Origin: Arthonia radiata
Lineage: Eukaryota; Ascomycota; Arthoniomycetes; Arthoniales; Arthoniaceae
Direction: 5' to 3'
NCBI GenBank assembly: GCA_002989075.1
Contig: PSQN01000013.1
Location: forward strand, 1,460,379-1,524,378
Length of the DNA: 64,000 bases
A program made the position numbers and the translations under genes. Shown piece by piece: positions 54,762 through 64,000 of the stretch (positions are counted from its first letter, which is position 1; each line of letters begins with the position of its first letter). The notes under the pieces are model-generated. The model did no database searches. It worked only from the letters and a program-made list of their open reading frames with translations, and was not told the origin of the DNA.

Positions 54762-55577
54762 GACGGTCAGCACCGAGGGCGTACCGTCTGTGATATTGAC
54801 CAGTGTGAAAGAGGAAGAAGAGGGAGGCGAAGTCAACAAGAAGAGTTTTGACGCGTTGCTAGAGCAATGGAATTACTCGCCCCACTTGCATCAGCACGCG
54901 GCCAACAAGCTGCTACGCGTGCAACTTCCCATCTTGTCGAAGTGGAGCGTTTGCGCTTGGCTGGCCTGTGCGTAAGATCCGGACTTGCTCCTAGCTGAAG
55001 TGGAGTTTCGAAACTGGCGGGATGACAACCCACTAGGCAAACGCATCTTGGGCATCCTTGGTCTCTATGTTGGCCTATTCAGGTTCCACTTGCCTGCAGA
55101 TGTCCCTAAGCGTTGTTCTTGATTCGGTCGTTGCTCGCTCTGAGTAATTAAGTCGCAGTGAAGTCTTGATACGTTGAGCTGAGATGAAGCCTGAAAAAGG
55201 TGGCAAAATGTCGAGGAGCGATCTGCTGATATCTGTACACTCTATATATACTCACAACTCATTATCGCCATGCGTATCGTACAAGAGCCATCCTCGGCTC
55301 TGCTCCTCCGTCGCCAGTTCCGAATAGCAGTACGACATTGGCTGATCCAGTTCATAACCATTTGTCCAAGACTACTCCTCATTCGGCTTATACTTTACCT
55401 TTCGCCTCTTCTTCTCCAATGCACTGAGGTCTGTTGGAGTCTCCTCATCCCAACTTTTGGGCGTGACGTTGCGTCCGAGTGACTTATCTACATAGCCGTA
55501 CGGCCAGTCAGTAAGTCTTCCCAGTGCGACAGGTAGCTGCACGACACAAGACGCACCAGCTAGATGCATCATGCGTC
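54762..55577. other. Intergenic region, right edge of the array
   Basis: About 800 bases between the start of G and the SCO1 stop. A TATA-like stretch (ctctatatatactc near 55241) precedes a 70-codon plus-strand frame at 55270, which I do not support as a gene. No family remnant is seen. Confidence 0.45.
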
Positions 55578-56549
55578 TCAGCTCCTGTCTATTGGGCCTT
55601 CCCAATCACCTATGTGGTCTGTGACGAGCTTCGCGCCTTTCTCAGCGCTGTGCTCGCGCCCAATGACTTCGATAAAGTCGCCATCGGGATCTACAACTCT
55701 GTATGTCAGCTTCTCGGCGCATCACTACCAATGTGGACGAGCCATACCCATCAAGTAAAAGTAGATGCTGTGATCCACCAGGTAGTCTTGCCCTGGCTTG
55801 ACGTTCGGCGGTGTGCTGAAATATACTCGATACGCCTTGCACGTGGCCTTGATTGCCTCCCAACTACCTGTCAAGCCGATCATGTCTGGATGGAACTCTT
55901 CGAGGTAACGTTTTAGTACCGGCGGCGTGTCTCTTGCAGGGTCGCAAGTAACAACTACAGGTCGTAATACATTGCCACGCTTTGCTTTTATTCGATCAAT
56001 CATCTTTCCCATCTTGTCAAGTTCGTCGGGACATATGTCGGGACAATGCGAAAAGCCGAAGTAGATCTGTGTCCCCACGTCAGCGTCTCATTCGCTCCAT
56101 AAGCCCAACTTGCTACCGGCATATTTTCCAGAATGTCGACATACCAGCGCAAACTTGCCCTTCATATCCTCACTCGTAAACCTCTTCCCATTCTGATCCA
56201 CCAAATCAAATTCGCCTCCAATCCGCGGTTTCCCATATCCTTTACTCGCCTCCCGTATCTTCTTGCGATACATACGCTCCTTCTCGCTCTTGAAGTACCA
56301 GTACAGCCCGCCGCCGCACACCAAGAAGAAACCCGCGCTATAGAGGCTGAAGAAGCCCATTTGGTTTTGCGCGCGCGCTTGTTGGATGGTGCGGGCTTTG
56401 AAGCGCGGGGCTGTGGTGGTGAGGGTGCGAGGGCGAAGGCACTGGGATGATAGTGACAAGGGTGTGTGCGTTCGCAGGCAGGATGTTGGTGTGGAGGAGA
56501 GTCGTTGGGTAGATCGCAGGAGGGAGTGGCGTATGGGTTGTGCCATCAT
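55578..56549 (-). CDS. sco1: Mitochondrial copper chaperone SCO1
   Basis: Three exons: 56549-56145, 56066-55748 and 55690-55578, giving 278 residues with consistent phases. The N-terminus is a mitochondrial presequence (MMAQPIRHSLLRSTQRLSST). One inner-membrane helix follows (FFSLYSAGFFLVCGGGLYWY). The thioredoxin-like domain has IYFGFSHCPDICPDELDKMG with the CxxxC copper site, and VDHSIYFYLMD with the distal His ligand. It ends DHIGDWEGPIDRS. SCO1 delivers copper to the CuA site of cytochrome c oxidase subunit 2 in the intermembrane space. The final exon begins ATCCCGATGG and completes DPDGDFIEVIGREHSAEKG, which would be lost without splicing. Confidence 0.93.
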
Positions 56550-57049
56550 GGGTCTTTAGGACGCCCTTTGAGATAAGTATGACAGTACGTTATATCAGAC
56601 GGCACCAGCAACGAAACAGGATAGAGAGTCCAATGGAGCACTGGATGAATGGTCGAGAAGTGTTGTCCAAAAGATTCCATTGCTAGTCGTCATCCGAAGT
56701 CTGCGCGCTGGGTAGAATATTCGTGACACTTTTTTGACTGGCAACCCGGCTGGACGCATTGCAGCGAGCTGACACCTTTCACGGATGTGGGTGTGGATGG
56801 CTTGTGACCACGAGGATGCAGGCATCAAAATTGGCGTAGAGCGGTCTCACATTCAGAACGCTGTAAGACAGGTGTGAGAAGCTTGGAGGCCAGAGCTCAG
56901 TCCGGAGACTGTTTTCGCTACTTCACTATTCCTACGGGACCACACTACGTGTCTTTTCCACGCGGAGCCCAGGAGATACGCCTGCTGCAGGCGTAGCTCT
57001 TTCCGACATTCTGTCGTGCTGCTTGTGCACCAAATCCAGATGCTCAGCC
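56550..57049. other. Intergenic region between SCO1 and RPS4
   Basis: About 500 bases. It holds the SCO1 promoter and the RPS4 3' region. No other feature is seen. Confidence 0.4.
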
Positions 57050-58102
57050 TTAGTTGCCGGCAAGCGCATGCGCCCTCCTACGGTCTCTCTCCTCGGCGAT
57101 GGACAGCTTCACACCCTTACCCTTTGGCAGGCTGATCCAAGGTCGGTCGCTGCCAATGACGAAGACGTTGGTTTCCCGCGTGGCAAACTCGTTGTCGACT
57201 GCGTCCTTGATATGCACGATGTTGAAACCACCGTCGTGGCGCTCACGGTGAGTGATGACACCAACACGACCCATGTTACGACCACCAGTGGCCATGGCGA
57301 TCACACCAGTGTCAAACTTGATGAAGTCCTGAATCTTGCCGGTGGAAAGGTCGATCTTGACGGTGTCGTTGACCTTAATGTTGGGGTCTGGGTATCGGAT
57401 ACTACATGTCACATTAGCGAATAGGTCTTCCGTACAAGCAGACAGCATGTCTATAGCATCGTCGACACATCACGCTTAATGGCAACGGACAGAACTTCTG
57501 GGGGATGAACCCGCGCAGAAGCCGTGCCCACCACCACCCAAAGCTTGATCCAACGGCTGATAGATGCATACTCTCCGCTCAAAGCAGTAGAGGTGGGAAC
57601 TCACGTCCGCGCATCATGCGTAACCAAGAATGGGACACCACCCTTGCCAAGCTGCACACGCTTGACCTTGCCCAGCTTGTATGCCGCCTCCTCAGATGTG
57701 ATGCGGTGCACGGTGAAGCGGCCCTTGGTATCGTAGACGAGGCGGAAGTGCTCGCCGGTCTTCTCGATCGAAATGACATCCATGAAGCCGGCCGGATATG
57801 TCGCATCAGTGCGGACCTTTTGGTCGACTTTGACGAGGCGTTGCATTAGGATGGCTTTGACTTCGCGACTGTTGAGGGCATACTTCAATCTGCGCGTTGA
57901 TTAGTTGAAGTGACCGCGTGAATCACATTGCCGCCTCTCGCGCATACCGATTGCGAATGAAGATGACGAGCGGGAGACAGTCGCGAAGCTTGTGAGGACC
58001 TGGTGATGGACGAGGAGCATATTTGCCAGAGAGCTTGTCCAGAAGCCAGTGCGAAGGCGCACTGAGACGCTTCTGGTGCTTCTTCGGTCCCATGTAACCC
58101 AT
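57050..58102 (-). CDS. rps4: 40S ribosomal protein S4 (eS4)
   Basis: Three exons: 58102-57948, 57889-57605 and 57401-57050, with introns of 59 and 203 nt, giving 263 residues, the normal length for eS4. It starts [20 protein letters not shown]; the usual fungal start is M(A/G)RGPKKH, so the first residues differ slightly and a second ATG three codons in is an alternative. The RS4 N-terminal region ([20 protein letters not shown]), the S4 domain ([20 protein letters not shown]) and the central/KOW part ([20 protein letters not shown]) are all present. It ends [15 protein letters not shown]. eS4 is a structural protein of the small cytosolic ribosomal subunit. Intron-rich 5' ends are typical of fungal ribosomal protein genes. 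Confidence 0.96.
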
Positions 58103-58778
58103 GTTGGCGGTGTTGGTGGGTGTTGACGATGCTTGATAGAATTCGCAACGTGAAAGCGGGCGATGGAAAAGGGCTCGAAAGTGGGCGCTTATGTCAGCAC
58201 GAACGAGGACTTGGCAAAGCTCGGGCCTCCCTTCAACGTATGGCCTCGAGTCTCCCAGCAGGCTTTTCCATATTCTGAAACATCCCTGGCATGCGCCCAG
58301 ACTTGAATTTTTGGTCCGAGAATGATTATGATAATTTCAATCTCCTGGTGTTGAAGATGTGGTCTTGAGGACCGTTTTGTGCCTCTGCGTCGGACTAGCT
58401 ATCGCTCTGAGAAGCGCGCATTTCCTTATATACGCTAGCGTATAGTGTACCTGATGGATAATAGAGAGAGGTCGCCTGGGTTGTTTGTCGGCCACCACAT
58501 GAACCTCCATTATGTCAGTCGAATAGTCACTCGCAGTTCGCTGATCCGCCGCTTGAGGTAGCGATGTAACAGAAACGGCGGCTGCTCTGAATGGCTACAG
58601 CCCACTTGCGAGTCACACCCTCATTATGCAGCTTCTTATCAGGCCGTTTTCACTGCGACCTCGACGGCGGAGATGAACATCCTACCCCGAGCTCACAATC
58701 TTTCACTGGGTCGCATTCCTCGTTTGACATGTTGCAAGGTTTGACACCGCTGGCAAGCCGCCAGAACACTTTACCATC
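58103..58778. promoter_or_regulatory. Divergent promoter, RPS4 and HET-domain gene
   Basis: 676 bases between divergent starts. A perfect 16-bp palindrome lies almost exactly in the middle. Strong ribosomal-protein promoter activity is expected toward RPS4. No other motif is claimed. Confidence 0.5.
58429..58444. promoter_or_regulatory. Perfect 16-bp palindrome TATACGCTAGCGTATA
   Basis: The sequence equals its own reverse complement over 16 bases. It sits about 330 bp from both divergent ATGs. It could be a dimeric transcription factor site or a two-sided TATA-like element; the assignment is inference. Confidence 0.45.
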
Positions 58779-60239
58779 ATGGAGCTTTGGCTGCTCGTGC
58801 CCACGCACAAGGCTGAGATTCTCGATTTGCCAGCCAGAACATCTATTGGCGAGGTAGCTCACCGCACCTTCTCGCTATGTGGCCCAATCGAGCCGTCGAC
58901 GGCGCCACCGTACGCGTGCGTCTCCTACGCCTGGGGCGCGGCACGTACGAATTACCCGCTGGACGCGACAAAGTCCATGTCCGAGGCAACGATTCCGAGC
59001 TTTGCTGCGGCCATAACAGCTTATCATGCGGGTCAGAAGAGAGCCGAAGGAAGCGATAATATGTCATTCTGGGTCGATGTCTTCTGCATCCCGTTCGAGC
59101 AGCCCCAGAGAACTTCTACGCTCGCGAGCATGGGCTTCATTTTCGCGAAGGCGCAAGTTGTCATCTCTAGCCTGAGCCGTGGGAGCGTTGCAGCTATGCA
59201 ACAGATGCGCGCGAGCGACCGACTCGATGAGGGAGCTCTTCTCGCGCTGGAGACTGAGCCATGGATCGAAAGCGTCTGGACATATCAAGAGGCTGTCAAT
59301 TGCCAGCAGACCTTCTTTGTATGTCACAATGAAGATTCCACGGGAAGCTTTACCGCAGTATCCAGCAGTCGCCTACACGCTATTGAAGGCTCACATTTCT
59401 TCAACTGTGTTGGGATGTCCTTAACGCAATATCGCAAGCATTATAGTATTGGCTTCCTTGAGATGAGGCAGAGACTACCGCGCTTAGACGCTTTTGACGA
59501 CTTGATGGCTGATTGTGAAACAGCTATGTATGAAAAACGCCCGATACTGCAGGTCATCTCCAACTTGGATCGCCGAAATCAAGGAAAGCCAAAGAACACC
59601 TTGTTCTCAATGATGGGGGCTATTTCCCAAGAATTCTCTCAGAGATCTATCGACGACACTATCGAGAGCATTGCCAGTGCTCTTATATCTGTGTGCGTAG
59701 ACAAAGGTGACTTCTCTTTCTTGTACACCGCGAACGAGCGAAAACATGGAAGTTGTGCTCCGGTCGCAGAGGTGCTTCATTCGGTCGTACCTTGGCACAG
59801 CTGGGGTCAAAGACAGTCAGGCCATATCGAAGGTGAGTACCTAGTGCTTGAGAACGTCATTTTGCTTGATCAGGCGGGACAATTGACCGAGTCGGCGAGC
59901 GAATCAATCTTCGAGTGGCTGCGTAGTGCAGGGATGGTAGACGCTGGACAAGCGGGTGTCCCTAATGATAATGATCTTGCCTGGCTGGCGTTGGCCTCGT
60001 TAAGAAAAATGGGGTATATGGGCAGTGACAGGCTGTTGAGGTTTGCGCAAGGCTATTTCTTCGTACAACAGCACGTGGAAACTCCGGTCGATGACTCCTC
60101 CAAAGTGTTCATCTCGGGTGAGCTATCGTGGACATTTGGGAACCCAGGAATGGCGAAGCGTGGGGCGCAGTACGTTTCAGGTGTTTTCTTTGGGTTCGCG
60201 AAGGACCTCCCTCAACACGAGGTGACACTCGCATATTGA
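58779..60239 (+). CDS. HET-domain (heterokaryon incompatibility-like) protein
   Basis: Single exon, 486 residues from ATG at 58779. Residues about 40-60 read PPYACVSYAWGAARTNYPLD, the first HET block (Y-x2-V/L-S-Y-x-W-G). About residue 95 is MSFWVDVFCIPFEQPQRTST, the second block (W-x-D-x2-C-I). EPWIESVWTYQEAVNCQQTF follows, the third block (W-x2-R/V-x-W-T/C-x-Q-E). The C-terminal half has no recognised domain and no membrane segment. HET-domain proteins in filamentous fungi can trigger cell death after fusion of incompatible strains, but most family members have no proven role. It lies head-to-head with RPS4. Confidence 0.82.
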   Translation: MELWLLVPTHKAEILDLPARTSIGEVAHRTFSLCGPIEPSTAPPYACVSYAWGAARTNYPLDATKSMSEATIPSFAAAITAYHAGQKRAEGSDNMSFWVDVFCIPFEQPQRTSTLASMGFIFAKAQVVISSLSRGSVAAMQQMRASDRLDEGALLALETEPWIESVWTYQEAVNCQQTFFVCHNEDSTGSFTAVSSSRLHAIEGSHFFNCVGMSLTQYRKHYSIGFLEMRQRLPRLDAFDDLMADCETAMYEKRPILQVISNLDRRNQGKPKNTLFSMMGAISQEFSQRSIDDTIESIASALISVCVDKGDFSFLYTANERKHGSCAPVAEVLHSVVPWHSWGQRQSGHIEGEYLVLENVILLDQAGQLTESASESIFEWLRSAGMVDAGQAGVPNDNDLAWLALASLRKMGYMGSDRLLRFAQGYFFVQQHVETPVDDSSKVFISGELSWTFGNPGMAKRGAQYVSGVFFGFAKDLPQHEVTLAY

Positions 60240-60571
60240 AGGCGACCGTTTTGAAGGATGAATGAATGATTGGAAAGACTGACATACTGCGCAACAATAC
60301 GCGAGTAAGGGTACACATAGATCCTCAAGCCTCAAGCTACTGGATTAGAGGGAAATACTACTCGTGTACCCTCAAATGTCCCGATCACGCTTTGCTTACG
60401 AAATTGACTTTCCCACGCAAAGACGTAGCATCGGTCAGAGGAAGTCGGAGCCGCTGGCAAGTTGTAGGTCATCGATTTGAATTGTTTAGCTGGAGCATGC
60501 TGAATTCAATAGTGTTGACTATGCGTACCTTGGGTAACCCAATAAGAGCTGTAGACATACCGCAAAGCTAT
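60240..60571. other. Intergenic region between convergent genes
   Basis: About 330 bases between the 3' ends of the HET-domain gene and HOM2. No feature recognised. Confidence 0.4.
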
Positions 60572-62025
60572 CTAGATAAACCCCTTCAACACCGTAGCCT
60601 CAGCATTGAGAATAGACGACCCAGCAGCACCAATAACAGTATTATGACTCAGCGCCACAAACTGAATATCAAACACCCCACTCACATCCTCCCTCACCCG
60701 TCCCACACTAACCGCATACCCCCTATCTGTCTCCCGATCCAACCTCGGCTGCGGCCTATCCGCCTCCTCCATCACCACAATCGCCTGCGCAGGCGCACTC
60801 GGACACCCAATATCCTGCGCCTCGCTCCGATACTCCCTGAACGCGCTCTTAACCTCCTGCGCGCTCGGCGGCGGCCTCTGCGCAAACCGCAGTGACACAC
60901 ACGCCGTATGCCCGTCCAGCACCGGCACCCGATTGCACGCACAGCTGATCTTCATCTTCTGGTCCACGAACCCGGTGACGTCCGCATTGACTGAACCGAG
61001 GATCTTCTGCGCCTCCGCTTCCATCTTGTCTTCCTCGCCGCTGATGAACGGGACCACGTTGTCGATTATGTCCATGCTGCTAACGCCGGGGTAGCCCGCG
61101 CCGGAGACCGCTTGCATGGTCACGACTGAGACGGCGTCGACGGGCCCGAAGCGAGATTGGAGCGCGGCGAAGGGGATGACGATGCCGATGACGGCGCAGT
61201 TGGAGTTGCAGACGAGGAAGCCTTTTTCGAGGTTGCGGTGCCGGCGCTGGTGCGTTAGAACGGAGAGATGGGAGAGGTTGACGGTGGGGACGACGAGCGG
61301 GACGAGAGGGTCGCGGCGGTGGTTTTTGGCGTTGGAGAAGACGGGAATGTTGGATTTGAGGAAGGATGTTTCTGGGTTTGGTTTAGCATCATAGCCAAGA
61401 ATGCTCGTCACAGAGCGGCGTTTGTTGATAGGTGTTGTGAGGTGCAGCTTCTCACGTACCGACGTCTCCAGCGACATCGCTGTCCAGGCCTGAGAAGACC
61501 ATGTCGCAGTCCTTGAATTGATCTGGCGTGCATTGCCGCACCACCAGCTCTCCGAGCTCCTTGGACATAGGGTGCCTGCTCATCACTTAGCCCGCATGAG
61601 TCCAACAGTAAGACAGCATGGACATACGCTTGCTTCCAATTCACTGCCGTTCGGTACGGCTTGCCTGCCGACCGCTCAGATGCTCCGACCGCGTGGAGCT
61701 TGAAGTGAGGGTGCAGTCTGTGCCGTCAGTGAGAGGGCGTGTTGAATATAATTCTCGGTAGACTTACGCAAGCAGCAGGATGAAACGCTGTCCCACGCTT
61801 CTATTTCAACGTCAGTCAGGTTCCTTTAATTTCGCTACTCCTCTCGTGATTCGTTCCGTCGCCACCTCTAACTGGCTTTTCACGTGGGCAATGGCTCTTG
61901 GCATGTGCGAGTGTTTCATACACCAGCTCCGCTCCAAACTTATAGACTTACCCCGTGGCGCCCAGTACGCCGCATTTTAGGTTCTTCGGAAATGGCTTAT
62001 CCGCCGTGAAATTTTCGACATCCAT
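60572..62025 (-). CDS. hom2: Aspartate-semialdehyde dehydrogenase HOM2
   Basis: Five exons: 62025-61952, 61800-61768, 61717-61628, 61575-61460 and 61371-60572, giving 370 residues with all phases consistent. It starts [20 protein letters not shown], then [16 protein letters not shown], the NADP-binding loop, which spans a 33-nt exon. Middle part: [20 protein letters not shown] and [17 protein letters not shown]. The catalytic Cys lies in [17 protein letters not shown]. Later parts include [20 protein letters not shown] and [11 protein letters not shown] with the catalytic His region. The enzyme reduces aspartyl phosphate to aspartate semialdehyde in threonine and methionine synthesis and is absent from animals. 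Without splicing only the large last exon is obvious, so automated models may truncate it. Confidence 0.94.
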
Positions 62026-62476
62026 GGTTGTCTAAAGAGTGATGGGAAACTGAGGCATGCAGCAGGGTAGAGGAGCGCGGCGAAGATCGGAGGTGAGTCA
62101 AAACATTTTGAACTCTACACCTCTGCGGTAACCATCACGCATAAGTCACAGACAGCAAAGTTCAGACATCATTGAAATAACTTCTGGGGTATTGCTATGC
62201 TTTTAGCCGAACACGGCTCCCCGAACACCATCGCTATCAAAAGAATCCTCATCTTCAACTTGACGATACAGAAAAACGCTCCCGTCGCCGATACTTCGTG
62301 AGTCGTAAAAGGTATCCAAAAGTAAGATCATGTGTATGTAAAGAATGACCCTCCTCCTGGCGAGCCGTAAGCGTGATCGGAGACCATTCATTTGGCCCCT
62401 CCAAAAGATGGCCGACCTAGAAATAGCCATACTCACCAAGTAACTGATCGCCGACAGTACGCTGCGAAAATCGCAC
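62026..62476. other. Intergenic region between HOM2 and MPS1
   Basis: About 450 bases containing the HOM2 promoter. A minus-strand frame at 62203-62526 overlaps the end of MPS1 in another register and is not supported. Confidence 0.4.
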
Positions 62477-64000
62477 TCATGTCCAACCCCTCTCAAGACT
62501 AGCCCGAATATTCTCCATGTAGCCACGAGGATAGGTCTTCATAAGCTCACCCTCGGTGGGAAACCCTCTCTTCTCATCCTTGCACCTTTGGACGACCTTC
62601 ATTAGAATCTGGCCAAGTAAGGCTTCAGTTACTGGCACTGCATCTTCGCCTTCAGCATCAGGGTTCAAGAACGCCTCTCGCGGATCGAGCAGCTGGGCCA
62701 CGGTAGGTCGGTTATTATGATCTCGATCGAGGCACCTTTGCAAAAGACGCCGTAGACTTGAAGGTACGTAAGTGCCACCGACGCCCTCCGTGGGATAGGA
62801 GATGTGCACACTTGGATTGATGATCGCACAAACACGATTCCATGTATTGGCGATGTGCGCGAATGGAGGCTTGCCGTAGGTCATCTGGTAGAGTATGCAC
62901 CCCAGACTCCAGACATCGCTCGGCTTGCCCAGCTTCATCAGCTTAGTCGATCCTCTTCCGGCATGCCCGCCGCCGCCCGGCTGTCGTGAGTCAGCTCCGG
63001 CGTTTGTGTCCTGGAGGGACTCAGGCGACATATAGTTGGGGGTGCCAACATTGGTCTCTCGGTGCACGTTGACCGTGTTATCCGTATCGATCGCATTGGC
63101 AATGCCGAAATCGATAAGCTTTAGCCGGCCACAGACCAAGAGAAAGTTTGCAGGCTTCAAGTCCGAATGTACAATGTCGTATTGATGCACCGCAGAGACA
63201 CAACAGAGCATCTCCCGCCAGTAGTGTCTTGTGAAGGAGAGATCCAAGGTGGCGTCTTCCGGCTGAAGACGTGTGGCGAGTACTTTGTTGAGATCAGATT
63301 CACCCATCTCCATGAGCACGCTGAGGGACTGCTTTTGGTCGTTGACTTCGTAATCGAACAACCGGACAACACGCTCCTCGTTCTCAAGCGTTTTGAGAAG
63401 CTCGATCTCGCCCTTGTAGCCACGCACAGAGTCTTCATTACAATCCTCAAGGTTCACCTTCTTCAAGGCGAACATCTTGTCATTCTCCGCCATCACTCGA
63501 TACACGTTTGAGCTACCCCCTCGACCAATCCGGCCACGAATCTCGAATAGCTTGCCGTTGACGATGACATGACTTCGCTTCTTCTTCGCCTTGACTGTCG
63601 AAGCACCCGCTGCTCCTGTTGCGGTTTCAACGACTGACATTTTGGGCGGTGGAGGTGCAGGCCTCAGAGGGGTATTTTGACTAAGTGGTTGAAGTGCATT
63701 TCTCTTTGGTTCCGCTTGTGGTGCCTCTCTATCGGAAGCTCCTCTGTGATCCTTTTCGGCGACCTTCGCTAACGGCTTGTCGAGTTTGTCGTGGTTGCCT
63801 AATACACCGATCACTTGATCTTTGTTTCTCTTGAAGGTAGGTGGAGGCTCATTTTCTTGATCAGGTATCGTGAACTTGAAGGGCAGCTCTGGCACACGGT
63901 ATACTGGTTGGACTGGTAAAGCTCTGCTGGCTCTTGATTCCGAACGCTGCTCCTGTTTCGATTGTACTTGTCTGGCTGCTACGTCGGGCTCAGGATCTTG
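62477..64000 (-). CDS. mps1: MPS1/TTK spindle checkpoint kinase, N-terminus beyond window edge
   Basis: The frame is open from the right window edge (codon CAA at 64000) to a stop at 62477, giving 507 residues of the C-terminal part. A disordered Pro/Gln-rich region precedes the kinase domain. Domain motifs: GRIGRGGSSNVYRV (glycine loop), MFALKKVNLEDCNEDS (catalytic Lys, and the LKKV-x-L-E typical of Mps1), VHSDLKPANFLLVCGRLKLI (catalytic loop), DFGIANAID (DFG), and RETNVGTPNYMSPESLQD (activation segment). PSDVWSLGCILYQMTYGKPP follows. The insert rich in Gly between SPESLQ and the next block occurs in Mps1 kinases. Mps1 is a dual-specificity kinase of the kinetochore and spindle pole body that launches the spindle assembly checkpoint. 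An in-frame GTG at 63895 is not the start. Confidence 0.95.
   Translation of the reverse strand, partial: QDPEPDVAARQVQSKQEQRSESRASRALPVQPVYRVPELPFKFTIPDQENEPPPTFKRNKDQVIGVLGNHDKLDKPLAKVAEKDHRGASDREAPQAEPKRNALQPLSQNTPLRPAPPPPKMSVVETATGAAGASTVKAKKKRSHVIVNGKLFEIRGRIGRGGSSNVYRVMAENDKMFALKKVNLEDCNEDSVRGYKGEIELLKTLENEERVVRLFDYEVNDQKQSLSVLMEMGESDLNKVLATRLQPEDATLDLSFTRHYWREMLCCVSAVHQYDIVHSDLKPANFLLVCGRLKLIDFGIANAIDTDNTVNVHRETNVGTPNYMSPESLQDTNAGADSRQPGGGGHAGRGSTKLMKLGKPSDVWSLGCILYQMTYGKPPFAHIANTWNRVCAIINPSVHISYPTEGVGGTYVPSSLRRLLQRCLDRDHNNRPTVAQLLDPREAFLNPDAEGEDAVPVTEALLGQILMKVVQRCKDEKRGFPTEGELMKTYPRGYMENIRASLERGWT

Noticed and set aside
55270-55482. 70-codon plus-strand frame behind a TATA-like sequence
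   Set aside because: TATA is only about 25 bp from the ATG, there is no domain, and it lies in the 3' region of SCO1.
62203-62526. 107-codon minus-strand frame after MPS1
   Set aside because: It overlaps the MPS1 end in another register and has no recognisable residues.
1-64000. Transposons, LTR or virus-like elements, CRISPR arrays
   Set aside because: No transposase, reverse transcriptase, integrase or capsid-like frames, no long terminal repeats and no regular repeat-spacer arrays were seen by eye.

Overview
This window is nuclear DNA of a filamentous ascomycete (Pezizomycotina), probably a Dothideomycete. The evidence is dense genes split by many 48-110 nt GT-AG introns, CTAAC-like branch sites, and typical fungal proteins: a CSN4 subunit, PEX5, a CYP53 P450, a HET-domain protein, a CorA-like membrane protein and 2EXR/F-box proteins. 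I see no rRNA, convincing tRNA, CRISPR array, intact transposon or virus-like element.

Layout. From 1 to 18 kb the region is mostly housekeeping: the 3' part of COP9 signalosome subunit 4, PEX5, a mitochondrial two-RRM protein, a large disordered protein with repeated PARRxF motifs, a small membrane protein, RAD17 and conserved unknowns. Between 6.2 and 7.4 kb lie a candidate gene remnant and degenerate repeats. From 19 to 36 kb the region is accessory. It has a secreted amine oxidase in seven exons, a ubiquitin-like/CorA-like gene with one in-frame stop, a tandem repeat, a decayed acidic frame, two small related unknown genes in tandem, a 2EXR protein, an EI24/RRT8-like membrane protein and small unknowns. 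From 36 to 41 kb lie an F-box gene, a benzoate 4-monooxygenase-type P450 and the monothiol glutaredoxin GRX4.

From 41.27 to 54.76 kb there is an almost uninterrupted array of seven diverged paralogues (A to G). They are F-box-like proteins of about 450-560 residues. They share an LPNE-type N-terminus, a TFYFLPTD-type block, a (D)(A/S)(F/L/T)GG block, a CxxC...W motif and a C-terminal W-T-x2-LDKEF-like tail. C to G share a phase-2 intron at one position. A and B are a tail-to-tail pair with two other introns in common. This local radiation is the most interesting feature of the window.

From 55.5 to 64 kb housekeeping genes return: SCO1, RPS4, HOM2 (aspartate-semialdehyde dehydrogenase) and the kinase MPS1, which runs off the right edge. 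A HET-domain gene sits head-to-head with RPS4. The housekeeping genes work in separate processes and form no pathway cluster. All splice structures were read by eye from sequence, frame and family homology and have no transcript support.
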